Positions 8,210 to 16,596 of a DNA stretch of 64,000 nt are shown here, in pieces. The position numbers and the translations under genes are program-made. The number at the start of each line of letters is the position of its first letter. The first letter of the stretch is position 1. The notes below the pieces were generated by a model. The model did not search any database, was not told where the DNA came from, and saw nothing but the letters and a program-made list of their open reading frames with translations. Source of the stretch: Pseudoalteromonas arctica A 37-1-2 (GTDB lineage: Bacteria > Pseudomonadota > Gammaproteobacteria > Enterobacterales > Alteromonadaceae); assembly GCF_000238395.3 (NCBI RefSeq), contig NZ_CP011025.1, positions 496,001 through 560,000 of the forward strand. The letters run 5' to 3'.

Positions 8210-10029
8210 GATACGACTACCTCTCTAAACATACCGGCATCCATATGGAATAATAAATGGCAATGCCAAGCCCAGCGACCTACATCGTGAGGGGTGGTTA
8301 AAAAGCTGATTCTTTGTGCGGGTTGAACAGGTATCGTATGACGTCGCACTTGCACATCACCTTGCTCGTTTTCTAAATCACTCCACATACCATGCAAATG
8401 CATAGGGTGTGTCATCATGGTATCGTTTTGTAAAATAACTCTTAAACGTTGGTTATGCTTCATATGCACTGGCGTGCTTTTACCAAATTCTAAGCCATCA
8501 AATGACCAGCTATAACGCTCCATGTTTCCGGTTAAATGCAGCTCAATTTCAGCTTCTGGCTTTTGCTGGTTAGTGATCCCTTCAAGTGAGTGTAAATCTG
8601 CAAGTGTTAAAACACGGCGACCATTTTTACGTAAACCAATACCAGGATCATCAAGATTTGTTCTAGGCATATCAACGCGCATATCAACTGAAGCTCCATA
8701 CTCCGTTTTTGCATGACGCACTTTAGAGCTGGCAACCGCCAATGGGTTTTCAGACATACCATGTTTGCTATGATCCATCGCCATTGCACCGTGCCCCATA
8801 GCGCTATGATCCATTTCTTTAGAGTTCATACCTGACATGCCTGCCATACCAGCCATTGCAGAATGCTCACCGCCGTGGGTCATATTGCCCATCATATCGG
8901 TCATCGTTAACCATTCAACAGGGTCAAGTGCAGGTACTGGCGCATCAATATTAGGCGAGCTTGATAAAGTTCCTTTTGCGTAACCAGAGCGATCCATACT
9001 TTGAGCAAAAATCGTATAGGCATCATTTTTAGGCTCAACAATTACGTCGTAGGTTTCACCAGGGCCGAATCTAAATTCATCAACTGTCACTGGTTCAACG
9101 TTTTGCCCATCTGCTTGTACAACCGTTAGTTTTAACTCGGGGATACGCACGTCAAAAAAGCTATTACTAGAGCCATTAATAAACCTTAACCTAAGCTTTT
9201 CACCGACTTTAAATAATCCACGCCAGTTTGCCATTGGAGTACTACCGTTCATTAAAAAAGTCATTGCTGATGCAGATAAATCAGCTAAATCTGTAGGATT
9301 CATTCGCATCTGATTCCACATTTTTCGGCGCTGTAGAGCATTTGAAATACTGCTGCTTGAAACGTCATCGAAAAACTCTGGGACAGTGGGTTGATTGAAG
9401 TTAAATACATCACTCTGTACTTTTAATTTACGGAACAGCGCCATTGGGTCATCATCAGTCCAATCAGATAATTGAATAACATGCTCGTTATCTGCACTAA
9501 TAATATCGTTTTCTCGCGGTTCAATAATTAATGCACCGTACATGCCAGTCATTTCTTGAAAGCCACTATGTGAGTGATACCAATATGTACCGCTTTGTTG
9601 CAGTTTAAATTTATAAACAAAGGTTTCGCCCGGCATAATGCCTTTAAAGCTGATACCTGGTACGCCATCCATTTGATACGGTAAAATAATGCCATGCCAA
9701 TGAATTGAACTCGGTACTGATAACTTATTTGTTACTCTAATAGTAACGTCATCGCCTTCTTTGAGGCGCAAGGTAGGAGCGGGTATAGATCCATTGATAG
9801 TTGTCGCCATACGTACTACGCCAGTAAAGTTAACCGGCGATTCATCTATAACCAGATCAATTACTTCGCCGCTAAGTTCGGGTACAGTGCCTGTTATTGT
9901 TCCTGCTACTAAAGATGATGCAGCATGTAATACACTCGGAAAAGCAGCAAGTACACCTCCTGCAATTAAGCCTTGAACAAATCGTCTTCGTGGTGTGCTA
10001 ACCTGTTGTGATGACTTTTTAAACCCCAT
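8206..10029 (-). CDS. copA: periplasmic multicopper oxidase CopA
   Basis: 607 residues. Twin-arginine signal (RRRFVQGLIAGGV from residue 14) for folded export. Three cupredoxin blocks carry all four copper-ligand motifs: IHWHG, YWYHSHSG, HPMHLHG and the C-terminal HCHLLFHMDAGM. A Met/His-rich loop around residues 390-430 (GEHSAMAGMAGMSGM, then HSAMGHGAM) is typical of CopA/PcoA and binds excess Cu(I). It oxidises Cu(I) to the less toxic Cu(II). First gene of the eight-gene minus-strand operon, divergent from copRS with a palindromic control region between. Not the P-type ATPase that is also called CopA. Confidence 0.93.
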   Translation of the reverse strand: MGFKKSSQQVSTPRRRFVQGLIAGGVLAAFPSVLHAASSLVAGTITGTVPELSGEVIDLVIDESPVNFTGVVRMATTINGSIPAPTLRLKEGDDVTIRVTNKLSVPSSIHWHGIILPYQMDGVPGISFKGIMPGETFVYKFKLQQSGTYWYHSHSGFQEMTGMYGALIIEPRENDIISADNEHVIQLSDWTDDDPMALFRKLKVQSDVFNFNQPTVPEFFDDVSSSSISNALQRRKMWNQMRMNPTDLADLSASAMTFLMNGSTPMANWRGLFKVGEKLRLRFINGSSNSFFDVRIPELKLTVVQADGQNVEPVTVDEFRFGPGETYDVIVEPKNDAYTIFAQSMDRSGYAKGTLSSSPNIDAPVPALDPVEWLTMTDMMGNMTHGGEHSAMAGMAGMSGMNSKEMDHSAMGHGAMAMDHSKHGMSENPLAVASSKVRHAKTEYGASVDMRVDMPRTNLDDPGIGLRKNGRRVLTLADLHSLEGITNQQKPEAEIELHLTGNMERYSWSFDGLEFGKSTPVHMKHNQRLRVILQNDTMMTHPMHLHGMWSDLENEQGDVQVRRHTIPVQPAQRISFLTTPHDVGRWAWHCHLLFHMDAGMFREVVVS

Positions 10030-10084
10030 TTCCTTACTCCTTCATAGCAGAATATGTATTGAGTATAGAAAATAGACCTGTCTT

Positions 10085-10130
10085 CAACATGACGCGAACA
10101 TTACAAAGTTGTAATCTTGGTGTCATGTTG
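10085..10130. promoter_or_regulatory. nested palindrome, likely CopR operator between copA and copR
   Basis: The 166-base gap between divergent copA and copR holds two inverted repeats with exactly the same centre (10107.5): an inner ATTACAAAGTTGTAAT (10100-10115) and outer arms CAACATGAC (10085-10093) and GTCATGTTG (10122-10130). The inner part resembles the cop/cus box bound by CopR/CusR-type regulators. The position suits joint control of both operons. Confidence 0.7.
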
Positions 10131-10195
10131 CTGTAGTGACAGATACTGCATAATATTTGCAGAGGTAGTTGTTAGGACTTTAATGAAGGAATTGT

Positions 10196-10882
10196 ATGCG
10201 CTTATTAGTTGTTGAAGATGAAGCAAAAACGGGAGATTATTTAAAACAGGGACTAAGTGAAGCTGGTTTTCAGGTTTCTTTGGCGCGCAATGGTCTTGAC
10301 GGTCATCACCTAGTAATGACCGAATTATTTGATGTAATAATACTTGATGTCATGTTACCTGACGTATCCGGTTGGAAAATTTTACAGTCGCTACGTGAAG
10401 CAGATAACAAAACCCCAGTACTATTTTTATCTGCTCGCGATAGCATAGACGATAGAGTAAAGGGGCTCGAACTTGGTGCTGATGACTATTTAATAAAGCC
10501 TTTTGCTTTTGCTGAAGTTTTAGCAAGAGTACGCACTCTTATTCGCCGTGGTGCAGTACAAACAGTTGACGATATACTGATAGTTGCTGATTTAGAAATG
10601 GATATTCCAAAGCGAAAAATACAACGTGCAGGCAAGCGTATTTTATTGAGTAATAAAGAGTTTAGCTTACTTGAACTATTGTTACGGCGCGAAGGTGAAG
10701 TACTGCCACGTTCGTTAATTGCTTCTCAAGTATGGGATATGAATTTTGATAGCGACACCAATGTGATTGATGTTGCCATTCGTAGGCTAAGAGCAAAAGT
10801 TGATGATGACTTTACTGTTAAATTAATTCATACAGTTCGTGGTATGGGCTATAAATTAGAGGTTGAAACTGATGGCTATTAA
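10196..10882 (+). CDS. copR: copper response regulator, OmpR/PhoB type
   Basis: 228 residues. Receiver domain (1-115) with acidic pocket E7-D8, phospho-acceptor D51 in ILDVMLPD and K101-type lysine in DYLIKPF. The C-terminal winged-helix domain has [19 protein letters not shown] and [14 protein letters not shown] as in CusR/CopR. The gene heads a two-gene operon with the sensor and faces the copper operon, so copper-dependent activation through the palindrome at 10085-10130 is inferred. Confidence 0.88.
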   Translation: MRLLVVEDEAKTGDYLKQGLSEAGFQVSLARNGLDGHHLVMTELFDVIILDVMLPDVSGWKILQSLREADNKTPVLFLSARDSIDDRVKGLELGADDYLIKPFAFAEVLARVRTLIRRGAVQTVDDILIVADLEMDIPKRKIQRAGKRILLSNKEFSLLELLLRREGEVLPRSLIASQVWDMNFDSDTNVIDVAIRRLRAKVDDDFTVKLIHTVRGMGYKLEVETDGY

Positions 10883-12269
10883 GTCACGGCCTTTATCACT
10901 TACGATGCGTGTTGTGTTGTTTGTGGCTGTAACCGTTATTGCGTGCTTAACTTTAGTTGCCACCTTAATAAATAGTTCGATAAAACATCATTTTTTCCAG
11001 CAAGATAGTAGTGAACTGCATGTTATTAATCAATCTATTGAATTAGTTTTAACACAACACTATAAATCAAACCTGAAACTTAAAAATGAATTATCTAACG
11101 CTGTAGCGGGTCATCACGGTGTTTACTATCAGGTAAATACCGCAAAAGGAGATCTCATTTTTCAAAGCTCTGAACGAGATTTTAGTGATTTTGTAATGAG
11201 TGCTAAGGCTTCAACTGGCTTTAACCGTAACAACATTACCTCATGGCAAAATGATACCCACACCTACCGAGCTCTGGTGAGTAATTTAAGTACTGAGCAA
11301 CAGCAATACAAAATTACTACAGCGATAGACATGAGCTTTCATTTACACTTTCTCAATCAATTTCAACAAAGCCTTTGGGCCATTATGTTTGGCTCAGCGG
11401 TACTCATTTTATTGGTGGCTTGGTTTGCTATACATCAAGGATTAAACCCTTTACGAGGTTTAAGTCAGAAAATACACGATATCCAAACTAATAAAATGGA
11501 TGTAAGGCTCGATGAAAATAAAGTGCCTATTGAGCTTGTTAATATGGTGCAGTCGTTTAACTCAATGCTCGACAGGCTCCAGGGTGAATTTATTCGCTTA
11601 TCAAATTTTTCTAGTGATATTGCTCATGAACTACGAACTCCACTAACAAATATAATTACTCAAACACAGGTTGGATTATCTAAAAAAAGGCAGTTGGAAG
11701 AGTATCAAGAATTATTGTTTTCTAACTTAGAAGAACTTGAGCGATTAACTAAAATGGTTAGTGATATGCTTTGGCTCGCAAAAACTCAAAATGGGCTAAT
11801 TAAACCCGTTCAAAACACTCTAAAAAGCCATGATGAAATTGAAGTGTTATTTGAGTATTTTGACGCTTTGGCTGAAGACTCATTGATTGCATTTAATAAA
11901 AAAGGTCAAAACCTTTGTTTTTATTGTGACAAATTACACTTTCGCCAATTATTATCAAACTTACTATCCAATGCAATTAGATACGCCCCAAAAGGCTCAT
12001 CAATCACTGTAAACAGTGAAATGACCACCGCTGAAAAAATATGCATTTCAGTGATTAATACAGGGGAGAGAATACCTTCTGAGCATTTACCTTATTTATT
12101 TGACCGCTTTTATCGACCTGATAAGTCGCGGCAACGACACAGCGACGGAGCAGGTTTAGGGCTTGCAATAGTTAAAGCTCTAGCGCAAGCAAACGGTGGA
12201 GATATAGAGGTCAGTTCAAATAATCAAACTACCAGCTTTAAAGTTTATTTAAATTTAGTTAAAAGCTAA
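10872..12269 (+). CDS. copS: copper sensor histidine kinase
   Basis: About 465 residues from the ATG at 10872, which overlaps the copR stop by 11 bases; an in-frame TTG nine bases earlier is less likely. Two membrane segments (about 13-35 and 165-185) enclose a ~130-residue periplasmic sensor domain. Then follow a HAMP region, the H-box [15 protein letters not shown]-box [10 protein letters not shown] and G-box [12 protein letters not shown]. This is the CusS/CopS heavy-metal sensor architecture. It would phosphorylate CopR in response to periplasmic copper. Confidence 0.88.
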   Translation: MAIKSRPLSLTMRVVLFVAVTVIACLTLVATLINSSIKHHFFQQDSSELHVINQSIELVLTQHYKSNLKLKNELSNAVAGHHGVYYQVNTAKGDLIFQSSERDFSDFVMSAKASTGFNRNNITSWQNDTHTYRALVSNLSTEQQQYKITTAIDMSFHLHFLNQFQQSLWAIMFGSAVLILLVAWFAIHQGLNPLRGLSQKIHDIQTNKMDVRLDENKVPIELVNMVQSFNSMLDRLQGEFIRLSNFSSDIAHELRTPLTNIITQTQVGLSKKRQLEEYQELLFSNLEELERLTKMVSDMLWLAKTQNGLIKPVQNTLKSHDEIEVLFEYFDALAEDSLIAFNKKGQNLCFYCDKLHFRQLLSNLLSNAIRYAPKGSSITVNSEMTTAEKICISVINTGERIPSEHLPYLFDRFYRPDKSRQRHSDGAGLGLAIVKALAQANGGDIEVSSNNQTTSFKVYLNLVKS

Positions 12270-12379
12270 TTATTAAAACCAATAACTCAATGTTTGCTTG
12301 TAGCTCTTTGGCGAAGTTCTGCTAAGTGTCAATTGCGGCCATTGGTAACGCCCTAATCAGCCGACGCATCAGTGAACGG

Positions 12380-13387
12380 CTATATTTGCTTATTAGATTT
12401 GTAGTGCAATATTCTAGTATTTACGCCTAAGAATTCATAAGCCGCAGCAGCCTTCATTACCAAATCTTCGTCTCTACACAAAAACAAATGACAAAATGAA
12501 GCAACACCTGCATGGGTCATATCACTAAAAGATGCCCGAAATCTTCTATCTTTTTTCATTTTAGAATCACGATAGTATCCGAGAAAATTCAACTGATGAT
12601 AGACTGCGTTGACCTTCTCTTGAATCGTCCGCTCTCTATCCGAATCGGCTTCAAAGCTATGTGGCTTTACCCCGAAGAATGTTCCTATATCTATTTCTGA
12701 GAATCCTTCAGTGTCTGATAACATCTGCCATATTTTTTCCACCACGTTTGGCGGCTTTACATTTTTTAATATAACTGGTCTGATTCCCGTTTTGGCCTGG
12801 AACTCTGAAATTGGGGATCCATCTCTTTCATCAAGTTCCTTTGCTACTCTCGAAGTTTGACTGCTCATTAATGCAGGCAAATCCTGAATAAGCTTTTTGA
12901 TGCCTTCTATATCTATGGTGTCATCCGACGAAACTTCGTCAATTCCTTCAAATGCTTCCTTTATGTACTTTTGTAAATTAGCAGCGCCTTGCTGGAAGAT
13001 TTCCTCGAAAGATCTATCCGGTTGCCCCCCATAAAATTTCATGAGCATCTCAGACATGCCAAAATCGCCATCAGAGTTTTCCAATTGATTGGCTAAAAAG
13101 CGCTTATAAATATCATTGGGGAGAACTGAATGAATATTTGCCTGACCAGTTTGTTTGAAGTTTTGATCAAGAATTGGCTCTATATACTTTGCCTCGATCT
13201 CTTCTAGTAGTTCAAGAAAATTACTTTCATGACCTAATGACCGCTGAACTTCCTTTAGAGTCTCGTCTGAATAGACTGGAGTGAAGCCATTGTTTTTAAG
13301 TAACTCTATAACCCGATGAGAGTCGCCTTTAGTCATCAAGTCTAATACGTTGTGATCTAGATATACCAAAATACGGTTGTCTTCCAT
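12380..13387 (-). CDS. PIN-like domain protein, possible ribonuclease
   Basis: 335 residues. The N-terminus VYLDHNVLDLM has the first acidic residue of a PIN-like fold, followed by VYSDETLKEV. The C-terminal part shows further PIN-type acidic positions in SFSDMTHAGVASFCHLFLCR and the RDEDLVMKAAAAYEFL strand-helix. A long helical insertion (about 90-220) separates them. PIN-like proteins of this layout are predicted metal-dependent RNases and are often found in defence or toxin roles. It stands alone in the transposon cargo with no antitoxin partner. The activity is not demonstrated; the call rests on motif spacing only. Confidence 0.5.
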   Translation of the reverse strand: MEDNRILVYLDHNVLDLMTKGDSHRVIELLKNNGFTPVYSDETLKEVQRSLGHESNFLELLEEIEAKYIEPILDQNFKQTGQANIHSVLPNDIYKRFLANQLENSDGDFGMSEMLMKFYGGQPDRSFEEIFQQGAANLQKYIKEAFEGIDEVSSDDTIDIEGIKKLIQDLPALMSSQTSRVAKELDERDGSPISEFQAKTGIRPVILKNVKPPNVVEKIWQMLSDTEGFSEIDIGTFFGVKPHSFEADSDRERTIQEKVNAVYHQLNFLGYYRDSKMKKDRRFRASFSDMTHAGVASFCHLFLCRDEDLVMKAAAAYEFLGVNTRILHYKSNKQI

Positions 13388-13530
13388 AACTTCCTCTTAA
13401 AGCTAACAGCTTATTGAACACCATTCTGGAGTTTATAACACAGCAAAACAGCGATTAATTATACGCTATTCATCATTAGGTTAAACTTTACCAGCGTCCG
13501 CTCATAGCTCCCAAGCCGAACTTCCTCAAA

Positions 13531-13567
13531 GTGCCATGAGCAGACATTGAAGATTCTTAATGTGTGA
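13531..13567. repeat. dispersed repeat, copy B
   Basis: Second copy of the 37-bp segment at 826-862, with two adjacent mismatches. It abuts the broken 3' end of the integrase remnant. Just beyond it, on the minus strand, is GGGGTCAAATCTCGACTTCA (about 13563-13582), related to the tandem motif at 16431-16500. Confidence 0.6.
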
Positions 13568-13852
13568 AGTCGAGATTTGACCCCATTTGCTTCACATTTG
13601 CTTCCTCTTTACCGCACAATTTTCGAGCAGCCAAAACATCAATATTAGGAAACCTCCCTATAGTTATACTGCATTTTCTACCTTGGTAGGTATAACGAAA
13701 AAGGAACCGTTTACTACCAATTTTCTTACCGGACAAACACTTTAAGCCAATACCTCATTATCTGATACTTCAAGTTCTGTTGATCTTGCTTCAGATGGGT
13801 TAGTTGGTAATGCCTTAATGTTTGCATTGGTGAATCTAAATTTTTTTTGCAT
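13567..13852 (-). pseudogene. N-terminal remnant of a tyrosine integrase (DUF4102 arm-binding domain)
   Basis: From the minus-strand ATG at 13852 the frame reads MQKKFRFTNANIKALP, then TELEVSDNEV, and meets a stop. Shifting frame continues it as GLKCLSGKKIGSKRFLFRYT, then GRKCSITIGRFPNIDVLAAR. This is the arm-type DNA-binding domain of prophage/island integrases (DUF4102 pattern: L-x-V-x-x-S-G-x-K-x-F-x-F-R-Y, then I-G-R-F-P). The catalytic domain is missing; homology ends at the dispersed repeat at 13567. It is a relic of an earlier integrative element inside the cargo. The remaining 13388-13530 holds no feature I can name. Confidence 0.7.
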
Positions 13853-13970
13853 ATCAAAACCTCGATAATAATTAAATAACAAGGTTTTGATATGTGTTTA
13901 AAATCTAAAGAGAAACGAGTAATATGGTATAAAAGTTATACACAATAAAAATAATTCAAGGGAAGCTATC

Positions 13971-15743
13971 ATGATCATTGATGATCTAAGTGTCAGTAAA
14001 AATGCTCAATTTTATGTTTTGGTTAAACCACTAACCATCAAAGTGGTAGATGACACTCTAAAAGACGTATCTAAAGATAAAATTGGAAACTATTTACTTA
14101 AAGAAGTTAGAGTAAATTACTCGACTAATACCAACAAACAAGTCACCTATTCCTTTGTGGCGTATAAAGTTGAAGTTGAACCCTCATTCATTGAAAACTC
14201 CACGATTAAAGAACAGAAGTATGCCTATTTACTGCTAATTGAGTGTGGTGACACATTAGCAATACTCAAAAAGTACGTTGACTCGCCAGAGAAATATTTC
14301 GAAAAATTCATTAACGATTTTGACTACGATAAATTCTGCCATTTCCATGGAAATAAAAATCCTGAATATGAAAGAGTTACAATGAAAAACATGAGTATTT
14401 CAAATGCAGTTATAAGATCTCGGTCTTTAGAAGCAAAAAGCTTGAATGGTATTTTGTCATCAAACTCTTCAAGTAGATCAATACCTAGCAACTTTAGGTT
14501 AAAAATAGGTCAAGATGTTTATACTTTAACCCCAAATACATCTAGGGTTAGCCATCGCGATAAAAAATCTGGATTTGATAAACTAGCAGATTGGATTATA
14601 GAAATTAAAGAAGAAATAAAGGTTACAACAAATAGTAGTAGTGAATTCTTAAACAATTTTGCCTCACCAATTTGTTTAGAGGATATTATTAAGGCTGGGA
14701 ACAAAGTTGTCGCTATTCTTTTTGACTTAAGTGAAATCGAAGAAATGGTTTCCAAGGGACATGCTACTTTAGAAAGATCAGGCGGAGGGCAGTTAAATAA
14801 AGTTAAACTTGACCGTTTGTTTAATCAATTCAAGATGCCAATAGAAGTTGACGGAAATATTATAAAATTACGAGGTGTTCCACTTGCTGGAAAAATCACT
14901 TTTACAAAGACATTAATAACCGTTAGTAACAAGATTCTAAACAGTATTACAGTTAAAGAAAATGGTATTTCACCTTATACACTTGGATCTTACTTAAATA
15001 AGAATAAGCCATTTTCTGCTGTTTTCGATTGCCCAAACTATTCTTACTATTCCAGATCCTGCTTTGAAGACAAAGGGCTACTTAACAACATACCCTCTAT
15101 CTTAAACATCTTCGATGATACTTATAATTTTGACCAAGTGATCTCTGAAAAAGAGAAACCACATACCCCAAATATTACAAGGTTTCCAAGCACATCATTA
15201 TTTAGAGCTGTAGAAGACCTGTATTGCCAACCTCACGATATAGTAATTTGTGATGATATGAATGATGAATGGGCAGACCACATCGCTATAGATCACAGCA
15301 GCAATTTACCATCGATATCATTCATACATTCTAAATTTGCGAAAAAAGATACATACGGAGCTAGTGCCTTTCATGATGTTGTGGCTCAAGCACTAAAAAA
15401 TATTGGCAGGACACAAGCAGATAAAAGTCTATTTAAGAAAAAATATGACAGTGAATGGCACAAAAATTATGAGAGTACCAACATAGCACGAGTAACAGGC
15501 GCACAAAGCTGGAATGACATTGAGCAATCTTTAGACATAGTATTTCAAAATCCAAATTCGATTAAAAAAATCATATTAGCCACTCCATTTCTTAAAAAGA
15601 GTAAGTTGGCAATAGAACTAAATAAGGTAGCTAACGGGCAAAAATGTAAGCCACATTATGTTCAACTTATCTGGCTAATTAATACCTTCATTAGTTCTTG
15701 TAAAGAATTCGGTGTTCAAGCTCATATTTTATGTAAGCCATGA
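13971..15743 (+). CDS. unrecognised 590-residue cytoplasmic protein, possible defence gene
   Basis: No signal peptide or membrane segment, and I do not recognise the family with confidence. The N-terminal ~140 residues look like a beta-rich domain. The strongest local signal is near residues 435-475: ICDDMNDEWADHIAIDH followed by ISFIHSK and SAFHDVVAQALKNIGR. This layout of D-x-W-x-D, then a strand ending H-x-K, then a Q-x-x-K-N helix resembles a nuclease-like domain found in sporadic defence proteins, and a PD-(D/E)xK-like fold is possible. It has its own upstream region (RBS AGGGAAGC before 13971) and lies alone within the cargo. Defence is inferred from setting and sporadic look, not shown. 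Confidence 0.5.
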   Translation: MIIDDLSVSKNAQFYVLVKPLTIKVVDDTLKDVSKDKIGNYLLKEVRVNYSTNTNKQVTYSFVAYKVEVEPSFIENSTIKEQKYAYLLLIECGDTLAILKKYVDSPEKYFEKFINDFDYDKFCHFHGNKNPEYERVTMKNMSISNAVIRSRSLEAKSLNGILSSNSSSRSIPSNFRLKIGQDVYTLTPNTSRVSHRDKKSGFDKLADWIIEIKEEIKVTTNSSSEFLNNFASPICLEDIIKAGNKVVAILFDLSEIEEMVSKGHATLERSGGGQLNKVKLDRLFNQFKMPIEVDGNIIKLRGVPLAGKITFTKTLITVSNKILNSITVKENGISPYTLGSYLNKNKPFSAVFDCPNYSYYSRSCFEDKGLLNNIPSILNIFDDTYNFDQVISEKEKPHTPNITRFPSTSLFRAVEDLYCQPHDIVICDDMNDEWADHIAIDHSSNLPSISFIHSKFAKKDTYGASAFHDVVAQALKNIGRTQADKSLFKKKYDSEWHKNYESTNIARVTGAQSWNDIEQSLDIVFQNPNSIKKIILATPFLKKSKLAIELNKVANGQKCKPHYVQLIWLINTFISSCKEFGVQAHILCKP

Positions 15744-16067
15744 TATTTTGGATTTAACATACCTGTTAAAAGATTAAATTTCAGGAAGAAGACAGTAAAA
15801 GCACTTAAACCAAGCTAAGAAGTACCGGAGTTCAGGAATATCCAATTTGATTGACTGGAAGCAGTTATTGCTAAACCTGTTAGTTCGGGTACTCTTTATT
15901 TGGATGTAATTTGATGCATCGACGCACATAATACGCACAGACAAAAGACCGGGTATGGACCGGGGACCATATATTGGTTTTTTATTACTGATTATTTAGG
16001 GGCATAATAAATTGATTTATGTCGTAATGTGATGATTTAAATTAGCTGAATTACTATATTTCAGGCA
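15744..16067. other. 324-base stretch without a gene
   Basis: I see no coding frame or RNA gene here. It lies between the 590-residue gene and the minus-strand tRNA-like unit, and is AT-rich past 15,980. Confidence 0.5.
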
Positions 16068-16092
16068 CAAAAAAACCGACTTCTATTGTCGG
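16068..16092 (-). terminator. rho-independent terminator of the tRNA-Leu-like unit
   Basis: Minus-strand stem CCGAC / GTCGG with a 7-base loop, followed by a run of eight T. It lies 38 bases beyond the 3' end of the tRNA-like gene at 16130-16213, implying that this unit was, or still is, transcribed. Confidence 0.65.
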
Positions 16093-16129
16093 TAATTTCT
16101 GTTATAGCCCTTTGAGAACAAGGGAAGAA

Positions 16130-16213
16130 TGGTACCAGCGGTCGGACTCGAACCGACGCGTTTTTCGACAGTGGATTTTGAATCCCCATGCATACCAATC
16201 TCATCACGCTGGC
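16130..16213 (-). tRNA. tRNA-Leu-like gene, anticodon CAA, divergent
   Basis: 84 bases on the minus strand. The acceptor stem GCCAGCG pairs with CGCTGGT (one G-U) and an encoded CCA follows. The D-stem is ATG/CAT. The anticodon loop TTCAAAA gives CAA (leucine). A variable arm is present and the T-stem GTCGG/CCGAC is perfect around TTCGAGT. One base is missing between the D-stem and the anticodon loop, and the anticodon stem has a G-A mismatch, so function is doubtful. A broken second copy lies just upstream. Confidence 0.55.
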
Positions 16214-16255
16214 ATTTCTTCTTCTATAACTTCAAAATTTATGCAGTCCGTGCAA

Positions 16256-16298
16256 AGGATTTTGAATCTAGCGTGTTTACCAATTCCACCACACTGGC
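16256..16298 (-). pseudogene. 5' half of a second tRNA-Leu (CAA)
   Basis: The minus strand from 16298 reads GCCAGTG (acceptor 5' strand), a D-arm GTG..CAC around AATTGGTAAA, then CTAGA TTCAAAA TCC. This matches a regular tRNA-Leu(CAA) up to the anticodon stem, after which homology stops. The 3' half is absent, so it is a truncated tRNA gene, as is often left at integration or recombination sites. Confidence 0.6.
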
Positions 16299-16395
16299 AC
16301 TAATCTTTTAAAGGTATATCCTAATGAAAATATATCATTAGTTGCAGATTTTATACTTATCTGTAAAGTTTTTCAGTAATTTAGAATAACTTAAC

Positions 16396-16500
16396 TTGGA
16401 GACCTAAGGGAGACCTAAGGGGTCAAGGGAGACCTAAGGGGTCAAATCTTGACTTCATACATCATGACCTAAGGGGTCAAATCTTGACTTCATACATCAT
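16396..16500. repeat. tandem 35-bp repeat with GGTCAAATCTTGAC core
   Basis: Two identical 35-bp units at 16431-16465 and 16466-16500 (each starting GACCTAAGGGGTCAAATC). Partial units (GGAGACCTAAGG) precede them from about 16398. A related sequence lies on the minus strand near 13563-13590. The motif is reminiscent of short repeats found around REP-associated tyrosine transposases in marine gammaproteobacteria (from memory). No transposase gene is present here. The rest of 16299-16596 is empty. Confidence 0.65.
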
Positions 16501-16596
16501 AATTTTTGACAGTCCGCTTTTCGCTCATAGCAGCCTGCCAGATGAAACCTAAGCCTAATAATTAAAACTCTCTGAACTGATGTTGATTACTTCAAA

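Noticed and set aside
16112..16311. Two short plus-strand frames over the tRNA region
   Set aside because: They read antisense through the tRNA-Leu-like sequences and are not proteins.
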